Assembly: GCA_001296005.1 (NCBI GenBank)
Contig: LJHR01000008.1
Location: 62,001-126,000 of the forward strand
Reading direction: 5' to 3'
Length of the DNA stretch: 64,000 nucleotides
Source of the DNA: an alpha proteobacterium AAP38
GTDB lineage: Bacteria > Pseudomonadota > Alphaproteobacteria > Azospirillales > Azospirillaceae
Part shown: positions 1-9,596 of the stretch, one piece after another
Layout of the letters: each line of letters starts with the position of its first letter
Numbering within the stretch: the first letter of the stretch is position 1
Notes under the pieces: model-generated
The model's input: only the letters and a program-made list of their open reading frames with translations
Told to the model about the DNA's origin: nothing
The model's database searches: none
Made by a program: the position numbers and the translations under genes

Positions 1-1232
1 ACGAACCCACCACGCCCGGCAGCGACGGGACGCCACCGGACAGTGATGGCATTCAGGTCGATATCGACCGGGGCTCCCTGATCGGGCTGCTGCTGCTGAA
101 CACCTTTCTGACAATCATCACGCTGGGCATTTACCGGTTCTGGGCCCGCACCAAGGTGCGCCAGCGCCTGTGGTCCGCCGTCACCCTGCGCGGCGACCGT
201 TTCGCCTATACCGGCACCGGCAAGGAACTGTTTATTGGCTTTCTGGTGGCGCTGGTGGTGCTGCTGCCGTTCATGGGCATTGTTGTGCTGCTGAACAGCC
301 TGATCCCGCCGACAGCGTTCCTGCAGCAACTGGCGACACAGGTCGCCATCGGCCTGGGTGCCGGTCTGCTGGGCCTGATAGCGCTTTACTTCGCCCGCCG
401 CTACCTGCTGACCCGCACGCAATGGCGGGGGATCCATGGGGGACAGGACCGGGCGCTGGGTCAGTTCATGTCGGTGCATCTGAAAGCCTATATCCCCTCC
501 CTGCTGACGGGCGGCCTGATCCAGCCCTGGGCGGATGCAAAGGCCTATAATTACCGGCAGAGCATCAGTTGGTTTGGCACGGCACGATTTGGCGCCGCCG
601 CAAAACCGGATGCGCTGTGGCATATCTGGATTCCTGCCTGGCTGCTGCTGGTGGCGGGGTATGCCACCATGATCATTCTGACCCTGCCGTTGACGGAATG
701 GACCGAAGCCGCACAGGCGGCACAGGCCTCCGGTCTGGCTCCCCCTCCACGGCCCGACATCAACCTTCCGGGCATCTTTGCCTGCTTCGGGGCCGTGGTG
801 ATCGGGCTGGGTCTCTGGTTTGCCTACACCGTGCGCCGCACTGTGGTGTTTCTGGGCGCAACCTGGCTGGATGACATGCGCTTCAACCTGCCCGTGGGCT
901 GGCGGCAGGTGGTGCATGTGCCGATCATGGCCTTTGTCTTTTCCGTTGTGTCCTATCTTGTCATTATTGGTGCTGCTGCCGTGGTCGGCGCCATTTTCGG
1001 CAAATCGCTGAACATCGTGGCCTTTGTGGTCGTCCTGACCTTTGTGATGCTGGCTCTGATCAACATCCTGTCGGTCGGCTGGGTGCAGGTGGAAATGCTG
1101 CGGATCATCGGCCTGCATCTTCGTCTGCACAATATCGGCGTCCTGGATGATATCCTGAACCGTGGTCAGCCGGCCCCGACCCGGGGTGAAGGGCTGGCCG
1201 ATGCCATCGGCGATATCGGGATCGGCGGGTGA
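1..1232 (+). CDS. DUF898 (YjgN-like) membrane protein, 5' truncated
   Basis: The reading frame is already open at the window edge (codons from base 3), so the start lies upstream. The visible part has the DUF898/YjgN layout: a short helix ending in GIYRFWARTKVRQRLW, then several hydrophobic segments separated by polar loops with AKAYNYRQS- and GATWLDDMRFNL-type motifs. It is an inner-membrane protein of unknown biochemical role. Its stop overlaps the GTG of the next gene by 4 bases (GTGA), so the two are translationally coupled. DUF898 genes are often paired with an M48 protease, as here. Family call is firm; function is not known. Confidence 0.85.
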   Translation, partial: EPTTPGSDGTPPDSDGIQVDIDRGSLIGLLLLNTFLTIITLGIYRFWARTKVRQRLWSAVTLRGDRFAYTGTGKELFIGFLVALVVLLPFMGIVVLLNSLIPPTAFLQQLATQVAIGLGAGLLGLIALYFARRYLLTRTQWRGIHGGQDRALGQFMSVHLKAYIPSLLTGGLIQPWADAKAYNYRQSISWFGTARFGAAAKPDALWHIWIPAWLLLVAGYATMIILTLPLTEWTEAAQAAQASGLAPPPRPDINLPGIFACFGAVVIGLGLWFAYTVRRTVVFLGATWLDDMRFNLPVGWRQVVHVPIMAFVFSVVSYLVIIGAAAVVGAIFGKSLNIVAFVVVLTFVMLALINILSVGWVQVEMLRIIGLHLRLHNIGVLDDILNRGQPAPTRGEGLADAIGDIGIGG

Positions 1233-2359
1233 CCTTGATCGACGCCACGTATGAGGATCGGCGCACGGGGCGCACCCTGCCGGTACAGCTGGATTTTCAG
1301 CACCCTTTCCTGATCATCCATCGGGAAGGGGGCGCTGAACTGGACCGCTGGAACTGGCGGGATGTGGCGCCGGTGCCTGGCCCCTTCCCCGATGACCGGC
1401 TGCGCCTGGGCCTGTCGGCGGATGCGCATGCCGTACTGGCCGTGGCGGATGCCGACCGGCTGCTGACCCTGGCACATGGGGCCGGCATGGTGCAGCCCGT
1501 CCACCGTGAACACCGCTCCCGGCGGGAGATACCGCTTTATATCTGGATCGGCGGGGCCATCCTGTCGCTGATTATCATGCTGCGCGTCGTGCTGCCGGCC
1601 CTGGCCAGCACCCTTGCCCCGCATGTGCCGGACTGGCTGCAGGCGCGGATCGGGGATCAGGTGCAGATCCTGGCCACGGCCTTCCTGACGCGGGAGGGCG
1701 GGAACCGCCATTGCGCGGCGCCGACGGGGCGCGAGGCCCTGTTGAAACTGTCCGGGCGGCTGCCCGACAGTCAGGGCCTGCGCCTGCACATAATCGACAG
1801 CGACCTGCCCAACGCCTTTGCCCTGCCCGGCGGCCATGTCAGTGTCACCACGGCCCTGATGGACAGGGCCGACGGGCCGGATGCTGTCCTGGGCGTGCTG
1901 GGCCATGAGCTGGGGCATCTGCATCACGGCCATTCCATGGAACGGGTGATGCGCTATGGCCTCAGTTCCGCGCTGATCTCCATGGTGGTCGGGGATGTTG
2001 GCGGCGGCGTGCTGGCCGTGGGGGTCAGCCAGATCGTCGAATCGGAATTCAGCCAGGATCAGGAACGTCAGGCCGACCAGTTCGCATTAGATGCGCTACG
2101 CCAGGCACGGGTGTCACCGGCCGGCCTGTCCAAACTGTTCGCCGCGATCCGGGACGAGCATCCGGAGGCCGATGGCGTGCTGGCCGAATGGATGGGCAGC
2201 CACCCCACCCTGACTGAGCGGATCACCACGCTGGACCGCGCCGCCGCCGGCACCCGCACACAGGGCGAGACATTGACCGGTGAGGAATGGGCCGCCCTGC
2301 GGGCCATTTGCAAACAACCTGTACCAGTGCTCCCCGCATCCGCCGCAAAGCCGGACTAA
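1229..2359 (+). CDS. M48 family metalloprotease
   Basis: 376 residues starting at a GTG that overlaps the stop of the DUF898 gene. An N-terminal soluble stretch of about 100 residues is followed by one membrane segment near residues 105-125 and then the M48 protease domain. The zinc-binding motif HELGH is at residues 226-230, and the third ligand is probably E279 in the QERQAD segment. The HELGH-containing domain faces the periplasm or membrane in relatives (HtpX/BepA/Oma1 group). The tight pairing with DUF898 suggests the two act together in envelope quality control, which is inference. Confidence 0.9.
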   Translation: MTLIDATYEDRRTGRTLPVQLDFQHPFLIIHREGGAELDRWNWRDVAPVPGPFPDDRLRLGLSADAHAVLAVADADRLLTLAHGAGMVQPVHREHRSRREIPLYIWIGGAILSLIIMLRVVLPALASTLAPHVPDWLQARIGDQVQILATAFLTREGGNRHCAAPTGREALLKLSGRLPDSQGLRLHIIDSDLPNAFALPGGHVSVTTALMDRADGPDAVLGVLGHELGHLHHGHSMERVMRYGLSSALISMVVGDVGGGVLAVGVSQIVESEFSQDQERQADQFALDALRQARVSPAGLSKLFAAIRDEHPEADGVLAEWMGSHPTLTERITTLDRAAAGTRTQGETLTGEEWAALRAICKQPVPVLPASAAKPD

Positions 2360-2463
2360 ACTAGGTCAGCCACCCCAATGGCATTCTCCGTTTTCCGTCT
2401 TGCAATTAAGAACGATTCGCAATAGCGTCATTGACATCAGATCAGACGGCGTCGGAGACGGTG

Positions 2464-3045
2464 ATGAACGAGATGGCATTGTGGTGGCCCGACCTGGCGG
2501 CTGGTACGGCGCAGACGGGGCCGGAACAGCCGGACGGCGCGCATATGGACCGTGTCCGTCTCCTGGCCGGGTTACAGGAGGGCGGCACCGTCTTCACCCT
2601 GTCACGCGGCGAACAGCTTCTGCTCTGGTCGGCACGGCGCTGGCGCCATGGCCGCTTCCGCTGGGATCAGGTGGAGATGGAGTTTCAGCGCCTGCTGCCC
2701 GAAGGGTGGCAGGACGCGGTCATCGCCTGGGAAGAGGTGATGGAACTGCTGCATCAATATCCGGCGGGTCGGCCCGATATCGGCAATGGCTGCCGTTCGG
2801 CCCTGTCGACCGATGAACGGGCGCTGCTGACCCTGGTGTCGCTGTTGCAGCGCGGGGCGCGGGGCCGGCCATCGGCGGCCTGGCTGCTGTCACATCTTGT
2901 GTCGCCCGCACGTCAGCGGGACGTGGCGGCACCGCTGCTGGCGCTTGCCACCACTTTCCTGCTGGGCGGGGTGGAACTGCCGTTACGCAGCCCCGCCCCG
3001 CCGACAGGTCAAACCAAACTCACCGTTCGATCTGCAGGTAGCTGA
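2464..3045 (+). CDS. Hypothetical protein, unknown function
   Basis: 193 residues from ATG 2464; a GTG at 2461 and a TTG at 2431 are in frame upstream. A GGAGA at 2453-2457 supports 2461 or 2464. The protein is rich in Trp and Arg, with a predicted helical core ([15 protein letters not shown], then [15 protein letters not shown]) and no signal peptide or membrane segment. I do not recognise a family. Its 3' end overlaps the convergent gpt gene by 26 bases. A Fur-box-like half palindrome lies upstream near 2408-2424. Confidence 0.6.
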   Translation: MNEMALWWPDLAAGTAQTGPEQPDGAHMDRVRLLAGLQEGGTVFTLSRGEQLLLWSARRWRHGRFRWDQVEMEFQRLLPEGWQDAVIAWEEVMELLHQYPAGRPDIGNGCRSALSTDERALLTLVSLLQRGARGRPSAAWLLSHLVSPARQRDVAAPLLALATTFLLGGVELPLRSPAPPTGQTKLTVRSAGS

Positions 3046-3505
3046 CGGGCAGCAGATCCCACGGGAAATAGATCCAGGTATCCTGGCTGACCTCGGTGAT
3101 GAAGGTATCGACCAGGGGACGGCCCGCCGGCTTGGCATAGATGGTGGCGAAATGCGCGTTGGGCAGCAGCTTGCGCACATAGGCCGCCGTCTTGCCGGTA
3201 TCGACCAGATCGTCGATCAGCAGCCAGTCCTTGCCGCCATCCGTGACGGCATCGGCGGCCTTCAGCACGCGGATCTCACCCTGGGTCTGGTGGTCATAGC
3301 TCTTGACCGAAATCGTCTCCACGACCCGGATATCCAGCTCGCGGGCGATGATGGCCGCCGGAACCAGACCGCCACGCGTGATGGCGATGATGCCCTTCCA
3401 TTTGGTATGATCGGCCAAACGCCAGGCCAGCGCCTTGGCATTGCGGTGCAGCTCTTCCCAGGTCACGGGGAAATTCTTGTCGGGGTTCTGGATCTTGTTG
3501 GTCAA
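3020..3505 (-). CDS. gpt: Xanthine phosphoribosyltransferase
   Basis: 161 residues, the usual Gpt length. It transfers phosphoribose from PRPP to xanthine and guanine in purine salvage. The PRPP-binding loop is visible as [14 protein letters not shown], preceded by the [18 protein letters not shown] segment typical of the XGPRT branch. The C-terminus (WIYFPWD) also matches Gpt. It is monocistronic and convergent with the unknown gene at 2464-3045. Confidence 0.93.
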   Translation of the reverse strand: MTNKIQNPDKNFPVTWEELHRNAKALAWRLADHTKWKGIIAITRGGLVPAAIIARELDIRVVETISVKSYDHQTQGEIRVLKAADAVTDGGKDWLLIDDLVDTGKTAAYVRKLLPNAHFATIYAKPAGRPLVDTFITEVSQDTWIYFPWDLLPVSYLQIER

Positions 3506-3686
3506 GGCGGGCCTGCTATCATGGGTTTCGGGCAGGAATAGCCGATGCCGGGGCGGACGGCAATCACGTCAGAGCGGCGTTGCGCACAAGCCCCACAAAA
3601 TCCCGTTGCAATCCCCATCCGCATCGGATACAAGCGCCACCTCACCGGACGGCACCCCTCACCGGGTACCGGAAATCGGAAAATGC

Positions 3687-3763
3687 GCGCCCGTAGCTCA
3701 GCTGGATAGAGCACCAGACTACGAATCTGGGGGTCAGAGGTTCGAATCCTTTCGGGCGCGCCA
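3687..3763 (+). tRNA. tRNA-Arg (anticodon ACG), copy 1
   Basis: 77 nucleotides including an encoded CCA. Acceptor stem GCGCCCG pairs with CGGGCGC, D arm GCTC..GAGC, anticodon stem CCAGA/TCTGG with loop CTACGAA (anticodon ACG, wobble A presumably converted to inosine by TadA), T arm with GGTTCGAATCC. Followed 35 bases later by an identical copy. Confidence 0.97.
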
Positions 3764-3798
3764 TTTCGAATTCATCCAGACCGGTCGATCATGGCGAT

Positions 3799-3875
3799 GC
3801 GCCCGTAGCTCAGCTGGATAGAGCACCAGACTACGAATCTGGGGGTCAGAGGTTCGAATCCTTTCGGGCGCGCCA
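3799..3875 (+). tRNA. tRNA-Arg (anticodon ACG), copy 2
   Basis: Identical over all 77 nucleotides to the copy at 3687-3763, including the CCA end. The 35-base spacer and the downstream flank differ from those of copy 1, so the duplicated unit is essentially the tRNA itself with a few flanking bases. Probably co-transcribed with copy 1. Confidence 0.97.
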
Positions 3876-3909
3876 TTTTCTCCACACGACATTAAATGTT
3901 TCGGTGGCT

Positions 3910-4968
3910 TCATGCGGGCGTTGACCCTGCCGCTGCCATGTGCGTTTGCATACCCCCGGACATAGCCAGCACGGCATCCGCGACCTGTGCGCCGGACAGG
4001 AAGGCTGCTTCCATACGGCCCTGACGTATCCAATCACCGCACAGCACGATGCGGTTTCTGGTGTCGATCAGCGGTTGATCCTGGCGTACGGGATCGCTGT
4101 TGGCATGCGGCCAGTGGTGGAGGGCGGCAAAGCGGGGCCGCAGCGGATGCCTCCATAGATCGGACAGCGCCTGTAACAGCGCGTCTTGGATATCCGCAGG
4201 GGGCCGGTCCTGCTGGACATCGGCCCAGGCATTGGCCGACAGGGCGAGAATGCCGGGCGGTCCCTGATGTCCCGGCCTTGACCCGGTGACGGAAACCCAG
4301 CTGATCGGCGCATCCTTCACCAGGGCAGCGTCAAACCCCGGATCGACAGGATTGTCCAGACCCACCATCAGGGCGTAACAGGATTTCATCATTGTCGCAC
4401 CGGCATGGGGGCGCAGAACGCTGTCGGCAGGCAGCAGATGCCGGGCCGCCGGCGCCGGCAGGGCCAGGATGACAAGGCCGAACGGTCCCTGATCAGGGCC
4501 ATCATTCAGGGTCAGCCAGGTGCTACCCATGGCCCGCCGCAGACCAGTGACGCGGCACCCCAGGCGCAGATCAAGGCCCGCCGACCAGGCGGCAGCGATG
4601 CTATCCATGCCGCCGGTCCCGACATAATGGCCGGGGGAGTCTGTCCATTGCCGGCGCGCGGTGATGGCACCATCCCGCACTTCCACGAACCGCGCGTGCC
4701 AGGGGGTGGCAAGCCCCTGTTCTTCCAACTGCCGCACCGCCGCCGTGAACCGGGGATGACGTGGCTTGAAGAACTGTGCGCCATGATCAAAGGTATGATC
4801 ACCGATCCGCCGCGTAGCCAGCCGCCCCCCGGCAACCGACGCAGCCTCGAACAGGGCAGTCGGCAGGTGCGGCGATAACAGACGCGCCGCCGTCAGACCC
4901 GCGACACCAGCGCCGATGATGGCGACAGGCTGTCCTTCATCCAAGGCCGTCCTGCACTTATCCGGCAC
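3910..4968 (-). CDS. FAD/NAD(P)-dependent oxidoreductase, renalase-like amine oxidase
   Basis: 352 residues. The N-terminal dinucleotide-binding motif is GAGVAGLTAA near residues 18-27, followed by an acidic strand end (ALFEAA) and the GGRLATRR motif characteristic of the renalase/amine-oxidase group; a FDHGAQFF segment follows. The C-terminal flavin motif reads VLCGDWI..GRMEAAFLSGAQVADAV. Substrate unknown. It lies 96 bases downstream of the cyanophycinase-like gene on the same strand and could be read through from it, but nothing ties it functionally to that cluster. Confidence 0.85.
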   Translation of the reverse strand: MPDKCRTALDEGQPVAIIGAGVAGLTAARLLSPHLPTALFEAASVAGGRLATRRIGDHTFDHGAQFFKPRHPRFTAAVRQLEEQGLATPWHARFVEVRDGAITARRQWTDSPGHYVGTGGMDSIAAAWSAGLDLRLGCRVTGLRRAMGSTWLTLNDGPDQGPFGLVILALPAPAARHLLPADSVLRPHAGATMMKSCYALMVGLDNPVDPGFDAALVKDAPISWVSVTGSRPGHQGPPGILALSANAWADVQQDRPPADIQDALLQALSDLWRHPLRPRFAALHHWPHANSDPVRQDQPLIDTRNRIVLCGDWIRQGRMEAAFLSGAQVADAVLAMSGGMQTHMAAAGSTPA

Positions 4969-5064
4969 TTTGTCCCTCCCCTGCCCGTACAGCCATCCCC
5001 GAAGAAGATGGGGCGTTGCGGCACGGGGGCCAGCCCATGACCGGAGAGCGTGGGCATCATCAGG

Positions 5065-6276
5065 TCAGGGGCGGAGGGGCCTGAACAGGGGATCGGCCAT
5101 GCGAACGGGGGTGATGTCCATGGTGAGGTTCAGGACCGTAATGCCATCACCGGCCCAGCCCCGGCTATCGGCGCGGCGGGTCAGCAGCATGCGGAAGGCC
5201 GGGCGGCGGGCGGGGTCGGCGGCATCAAAGGCCAGACCCGTGGCTTCTCCCTTCCGGCTTTCCAGGACCTGCGCCATCAGCCGACCGAATTGCCAGGGGG
5301 CCAGGATATCGCCCGTGGCCAGGGTCGCGGGCAATTCGGGATCGGGTTCGAAACCGGGGTAGGCCGGCAGGATGGGGGCATCGGCGCGCGCGGGGCCGGG
5401 GGTCACGGTACCGCTGGCCAGGTCCAGCCGGTCGCCGTCGCGCAGCAGGGACAGGACAATCCCCGTCTGTGCAAAGGGCCAGCCGGGGGAGCGGCGGGCG
5501 GGCCGCGTATCGATCACCACCACCCCGCTGGCGCCCACCACCTCCGCCATCTTGCGTTCGCGGATGATGAGGGCGGTGTTTTCATCCACACCCAGTCCAC
5601 GCTTATAGCCGGCGGTATCCATGGCTACCAGGGTGCGGGCAAAGCGGCCGCGCGCCAGGAAATGCTGATCGACGAACCAGTCGGGACCGATGAAGCCCAG
5701 GCCCGGCCCCAGGGTCCGGCCCGCGACGGGACCGGTGGCCAGCAGGTCCAGCGTTTCCGGTGCATCCTTGATCATGGTGGCGGACATGATGGCAGCCCCC
5801 GCGGACGATCCGGCAATGACGGCCCCGCCGGCATGGGCCGCGCGGATGGCGGCCAGCAGCGGCGTGTCGGACCCGTCGGGGCCAAGCAGGACGGCGGTGT
5901 AGCGCGACTGATCACCCCCCACCAGGAAGAAGCCCCCGGCATGGCGGGCTCGGTCGATCCAGACGGGATCGGTCACGATATCCGCCGGGCTACGCACAAA
6001 GCCCTTTTCGGCCAGCGGCAGCAGCAAGGCGTCGGCCCCCAGGCCGCGCAGATGGTCCACGATGCGACCGCCGCTGCCCACCGGATCCCCGCTGCCGGTG
6101 GGCAGGACCAGAATCGTGGCGCCCTTGCCGCCCGCTAATTCCACCAGCCGGGGCCAGCCCGGATTATCCATCCGGAAATCCCCACCCGCGATCAGCAGCG
6201 ATCCCTTCACGGGTTCCGCCAGGGTCGGCAGGGTCGTGAGCAGAAAGGCGAGCAGACACAGGAACAGGCGGCGCAT
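5065..6276 (-). CDS. Exported cyanophycinase-like S51-clan serine peptidase
   Basis: 403 residues from ATG 6276, chosen because a clear signal peptide begins there (basic MRR, hydrophobic core, cleavage about residue 20 after TLA). Cyanophycinase cuts the Asp-Arg polymer cyanophycin to beta-Asp-Arg dipeptides. Visible signatures are the nucleophile elbow GSSAG at residues 156-160 (Ser158), a conserved DQHF followed by GRFARTL, and GVDENTALII. Intracellular CphB is about 270 residues; the signal peptide and about 110 extra C-terminal residues resemble extracellular CphE-type enzymes. It ends a minus-strand array with a TonB receptor, ABC transporter and M14 amidohydrolase. Another S51-type peptidase activity cannot be excluded. 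Confidence 0.85.
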   Translation of the reverse strand: MRRLFLCLLAFLLTTLPTLAEPVKGSLLIAGGDFRMDNPGWPRLVELAGGKGATILVLPTGSGDPVGSGGRIVDHLRGLGADALLLPLAEKGFVRSPADIVTDPVWIDRARHAGGFFLVGGDQSRYTAVLLGPDGSDTPLLAAIRAAHAGGAVIAGSSAGAAIMSATMIKDAPETLDLLATGPVAGRTLGPGLGFIGPDWFVDQHFLARGRFARTLVAMDTAGYKRGLGVDENTALIIRERKMAEVVGASGVVVIDTRPARRSPGWPFAQTGIVLSLLRDGDRLDLASGTVTPGPARADAPILPAYPGFEPDPELPATLATGDILAPWQFGRLMAQVLESRKGEATGLAFDAADPARRPAFRMLLTRRADSRGWAGDGITVLNLTMDITPVRMADPLFRPLRP

Positions 6277-6365
6277 GGGAACATCCCGGCAGGGGGTGAA
6301 AACAAGGGCGGTCTTGCGGGAAATGTGCCCCTCCCGCAAGACCGCAACAGCGCTCAACCGCCAGA

Positions 6366-9300
6366 TCAGAAGACCAGACGGGTGCGCAGATAGTAGGACC
6401 GTCCGATGGCCGATGCTGGGCGGCCGATATCGCCATAGAACTGGCCCTTGTTGGTCAGGTTGTTGACGCCGGCGGTCACCCGCACCTCTTCCGTCACCTG
6501 ATACGATACGGTCGCGTCATGCACCCAGGCAGCGGGCGCATAGGCCTGGACAAAGGTGCTGGCCGTTTCCGTTTCCACGCCCGTCAGGGTCTGGCGCGAC
6601 TGGTAGAAGCCGTACCAGGCAACACTCCAGACATCATCGCTCCACGATACCGACGGGTTAAGGTTCCATTCCGGGAACAGACGCTCGCCCAGGGCATTGT
6701 TGGCGGCAGCGGCGTTGCTGGGCGTCTGGAAGGTACGGTTCTTTTCGTTCCACGTCCCGGTCAGGCCAAGGGTGACGCGGCCATTCTCGCCTAAGCCGAT
6801 CTCTTCCAGGTCCACGGGGTAGACCAGATCGAAGTCAATACCGCTGGCTTCGAACCGGGCGAAGTTGATGGTCGTCTGGTTCAGCGAGTTGACAGCCAGG
6901 AAAGTGGGCGAGGTGCTGGTGCGGTTACGGCCCACCTGGGAGCAGAAGGGATTGTCCCGGCTGGGCGCGTCATAGCAGGCGTTCAGAATGTTCTGGCCCG
7001 TCACCTGGCTGATCGCATCCTCGATCTTGATGTTCCAGTAATCGACGGCCAGGGAGAAGCGCGGCAGGAAGCTGGGCGTCAGCACCACACCGGCGGTGTA
7101 GCTGGTGGAGGTTTCCGGGTCCAGATCCGGGTTGCCGCCCGTGAAGCCCGGTACACGGGCGGTACGGGTGTCCAGCCAGCCATTGGGGATGCCGTCCGCG
7201 GCGCAGTTAGCGCGGCGGTTGGCGGGACTCGGGCCGGTACCGATCTGACCGGCATCGCAGGGATCGACGACGGAGAACAGGGTGGACGAGCGGGGCGCGA
7301 ACAGTTCCTGGATATTAGGGGCACGGATGGTGCGGGAGTAACCGCCGCGAGCGCGGATATCCTTAACCGGGGCATAGACGCCACCGACCTTCCAGGTGTT
7401 CACGCCACCGACCGTGCTGTAATCGCCATAACGATAGGCACCGTCCAGCGACAGCAGCTCCACCCCCGGCAGGTCGGCCAGCAGCGGGGCGTTCAGTTCG
7501 ACAAAGCCCTCGGTGACGTCAAAGCCGCCAACCACATTCTGGCGGCCGCCACGGTCGGTATAGTTCAGGCGTTCCCATTCGGTGACTTCAAACCGGCTGT
7601 CCTCCTTGCGGTGTTCCAGGCCGGCGGCAAAGCCGATGGGACCGCCGGGCAGCGACAGGGTTTCGCCCAGATCCCCGGTGATGCTGGCGTTCCAGACCTG
7701 CTGCTTGATGGTGGATTTGACGGGATTGTCATAGGTGACAAAATCCTGTGCCGCCTCTGACGGGGCGCCCAGGCCGAACAGGTTCAAGGGCTTGCACGAC
7801 CCGTCGCCGGCCTTGAACGTGTTGTAACCGGACCAGGAGAAGACCGGGAAGTCCGATACGGACGGGATAGAGGTCGGGTTCAGGTCGGAACGGCAGACGA
7901 TCTGGCCGTTGGGCGCGCGCACCGCGTCGATGGCGGCGAAGAACCGGTCGTTCAGACGGGTCGGGCGCTTGTCGGTGGCATCCGTGCGGCCATAATTGTA
8001 GGACGCCTCATAGGCCCAGCCATTGTCGAACTCACCTTCGAAGCCCAGCACGCCGCGATAGGTGTCGCGGGTATTGCGCACCACGGGATCGACCACGTCG
8101 GCATGATCGCGGGTGATGATGAACTGGTAGGTGCTGGCGAGCGCCGGTTCCGCCGCGATCTGGGCGTTGGCGATGTCGCGCAGCTGCTGCGGGATAAAGG
8201 GGTTGTCCAGCTTGATGCGGATGCTGTCGTCGAAGGTGCGCACACTTTCGACCTGACGGCTGGTATTGCGGACGTACTTGGCCTCGACGAACGGCTTGAA
8301 ATAGGGGTTCACCTCATAACGGGCGTTCAAGTTGGCCGTCTGGGTGGACAGGTCGCCGACCAGGGTGGCGCGGTCCAGATAGTCGGGCGTACCGTCGCCG
8401 CCGAACTGGTCATTATTGGCCAGGATACCATCCTGGAACGGACGCAGCTTGCCCGTGGCCGGATCGATGACCAGACAGCCATAGCCACGGCGGCCCGGAT
8501 AATTCTGAACACAGTCGCGGGTGCCGTTATTGTCCAGGTCGATATTGGGCGCGCGGCTGTTGGTGCCGGACACGGGGAAACCCGTGCCACGCGGGTCAAA
8601 GCCGATGATGCCGTAGATCGATGACAGGCCGAAACGCTGGTTGGTGCCGAAGGCGCGGGCCTTGGCGTTCGTGGCGCGGGCGATCAGCGTCTGGCCGGCA
8701 ATGGCCTGGTTGGCAGTGGACAGGGACAGGATGCGCGTGCCGGCGGTGACGCCTGCAGCGCGCAGCGCAGGGGTCAGGTCTGTTTCCTGAAGGAACAGGT
8801 CGGGGTTGGCCGTGTCGTCGGCGATGCCGTTGCCGCGCGACCATTTGCGGTCACCAAATCCCAACGGCTTCTGATCCACCGACGACAGCGACAGGGTGAT
8901 GTTGCCCTTGCCGTCATCAAAATTGCGGCCGATGGTGGCCGCGACATAGCGGCGGTCGGCATCACCCTTTTCCGACAGGCCATATTGGGCGGTGATGTCC
9001 TGGCCCTCGAAATCCTTCTTCAGGACAAAGTTCACCACACCGGTCACAGCGTCGGAACCATAGACGGCGGAGGCACCGCCGGTCAGCACATCGACCCGTT
9101 CGACCAGGGCCGACGGGATGGTGGAGATATCCACCGACGCCTCACCGGCAATGCCGGCCACATGGCGGCGGCCATTGACCAGCACCAGGGTGCGGGCCGC
9201 CCCCAGACCGCGCAGATTGGCCGTCGGCACGGGCGAGGCCGAGGAAAGCTGGTCGGACGACCGGGTGTTCTGCAGGGCTGGCAGGCGGCTCAACGCATCG

Positions 9301-9497
9301 GAGATGCTGGTGATGCCGCGCGCCGACAGTTCCGCCTCTCCCAGCGCCGTGACGGGGACGGGGCTCTGTTCGGCGGGGCGCGCGATGCGCGATCCCGTCA
9401 CGACAATCTCTTCCAGAAGGCCGCTATCCTGCGCGATGGCGGGGCCGGCCAGCAGGGCCAGCGCGGTGGTGGTGGCCAGCAGATGCTTGGTGTTCAT
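6366..9497 (-). CDS. TonB-dependent outer-membrane receptor
   Basis: 1043 residues from ATG 9497; GAGGGA sits at good spacing upstream. Signal peptide MNTKHLLATTTALALLAGPAIA, then a TonB-box-like EEIVVTGSRI, the plug domain (DALSRLPALQNTRSS, LRGLGAARTLVLVNGRR, VDVLTGGASAVYGSDAVTGVVNF) and a long beta-barrel ending in a terminal Phe (YYLRTRLVF). The size and plug type match receptors for large organic substrates as much as siderophores. Position between the ABC ATPase and the exported cyanophycinase suggests it takes up the released peptide fragments; this is inference. Confidence 0.93.
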   Translation of the reverse strand: MNTKHLLATTTALALLAGPAIAQDSGLLEEIVVTGSRIARPAEQSPVPVTALGEAELSARGITSISDALSRLPALQNTRSSDQLSSASPVPTANLRGLGAARTLVLVNGRRHVAGIAGEASVDISTIPSALVERVDVLTGGASAVYGSDAVTGVVNFVLKKDFEGQDITAQYGLSEKGDADRRYVAATIGRNFDDGKGNITLSLSSVDQKPLGFGDRKWSRGNGIADDTANPDLFLQETDLTPALRAAGVTAGTRILSLSTANQAIAGQTLIARATNAKARAFGTNQRFGLSSIYGIIGFDPRGTGFPVSGTNSRAPNIDLDNNGTRDCVQNYPGRRGYGCLVIDPATGKLRPFQDGILANNDQFGGDGTPDYLDRATLVGDLSTQTANLNARYEVNPYFKPFVEAKYVRNTSRQVESVRTFDDSIRIKLDNPFIPQQLRDIANAQIAAEPALASTYQFIITRDHADVVDPVVRNTRDTYRGVLGFEGEFDNGWAYEASYNYGRTDATDKRPTRLNDRFFAAIDAVRAPNGQIVCRSDLNPTSIPSVSDFPVFSWSGYNTFKAGDGSCKPLNLFGLGAPSEAAQDFVTYDNPVKSTIKQQVWNASITGDLGETLSLPGGPIGFAAGLEHRKEDSRFEVTEWERLNYTDRGGRQNVVGGFDVTEGFVELNAPLLADLPGVELLSLDGAYRYGDYSTVGGVNTWKVGGVYAPVKDIRARGGYSRTIRAPNIQELFAPRSSTLFSVVDPCDAGQIGTGPSPANRRANCAADGIPNGWLDTRTARVPGFTGGNPDLDPETSTSYTAGVVLTPSFLPRFSLAVDYWNIKIEDAISQVTGQNILNACYDAPSRDNPFCSQVGRNRTSTSPTFLAVNSLNQTTINFARFEASGIDFDLVYPVDLEEIGLGENGRVTLGLTGTWNEKNRTFQTPSNAAAANNALGERLFPEWNLNPSVSWSDDVWSVAWYGFYQSRQTLTGVETETASTFVQAYAPAAWVHDATVSYQVTEEVRVTAGVNNLTNKGQFYGDIGRPASAIGRSYYLRTRLVF

Positions 9498-9596
9498 GGT
9501 GAAGTCCCTCAACTGAAGTCTCCCGAGTGTCTGGATGGGCCCGCCCGTTTGCCGGGTCTCGTGCCCACGATGGTTTGGGTGGCGTTTCGAATGGGT

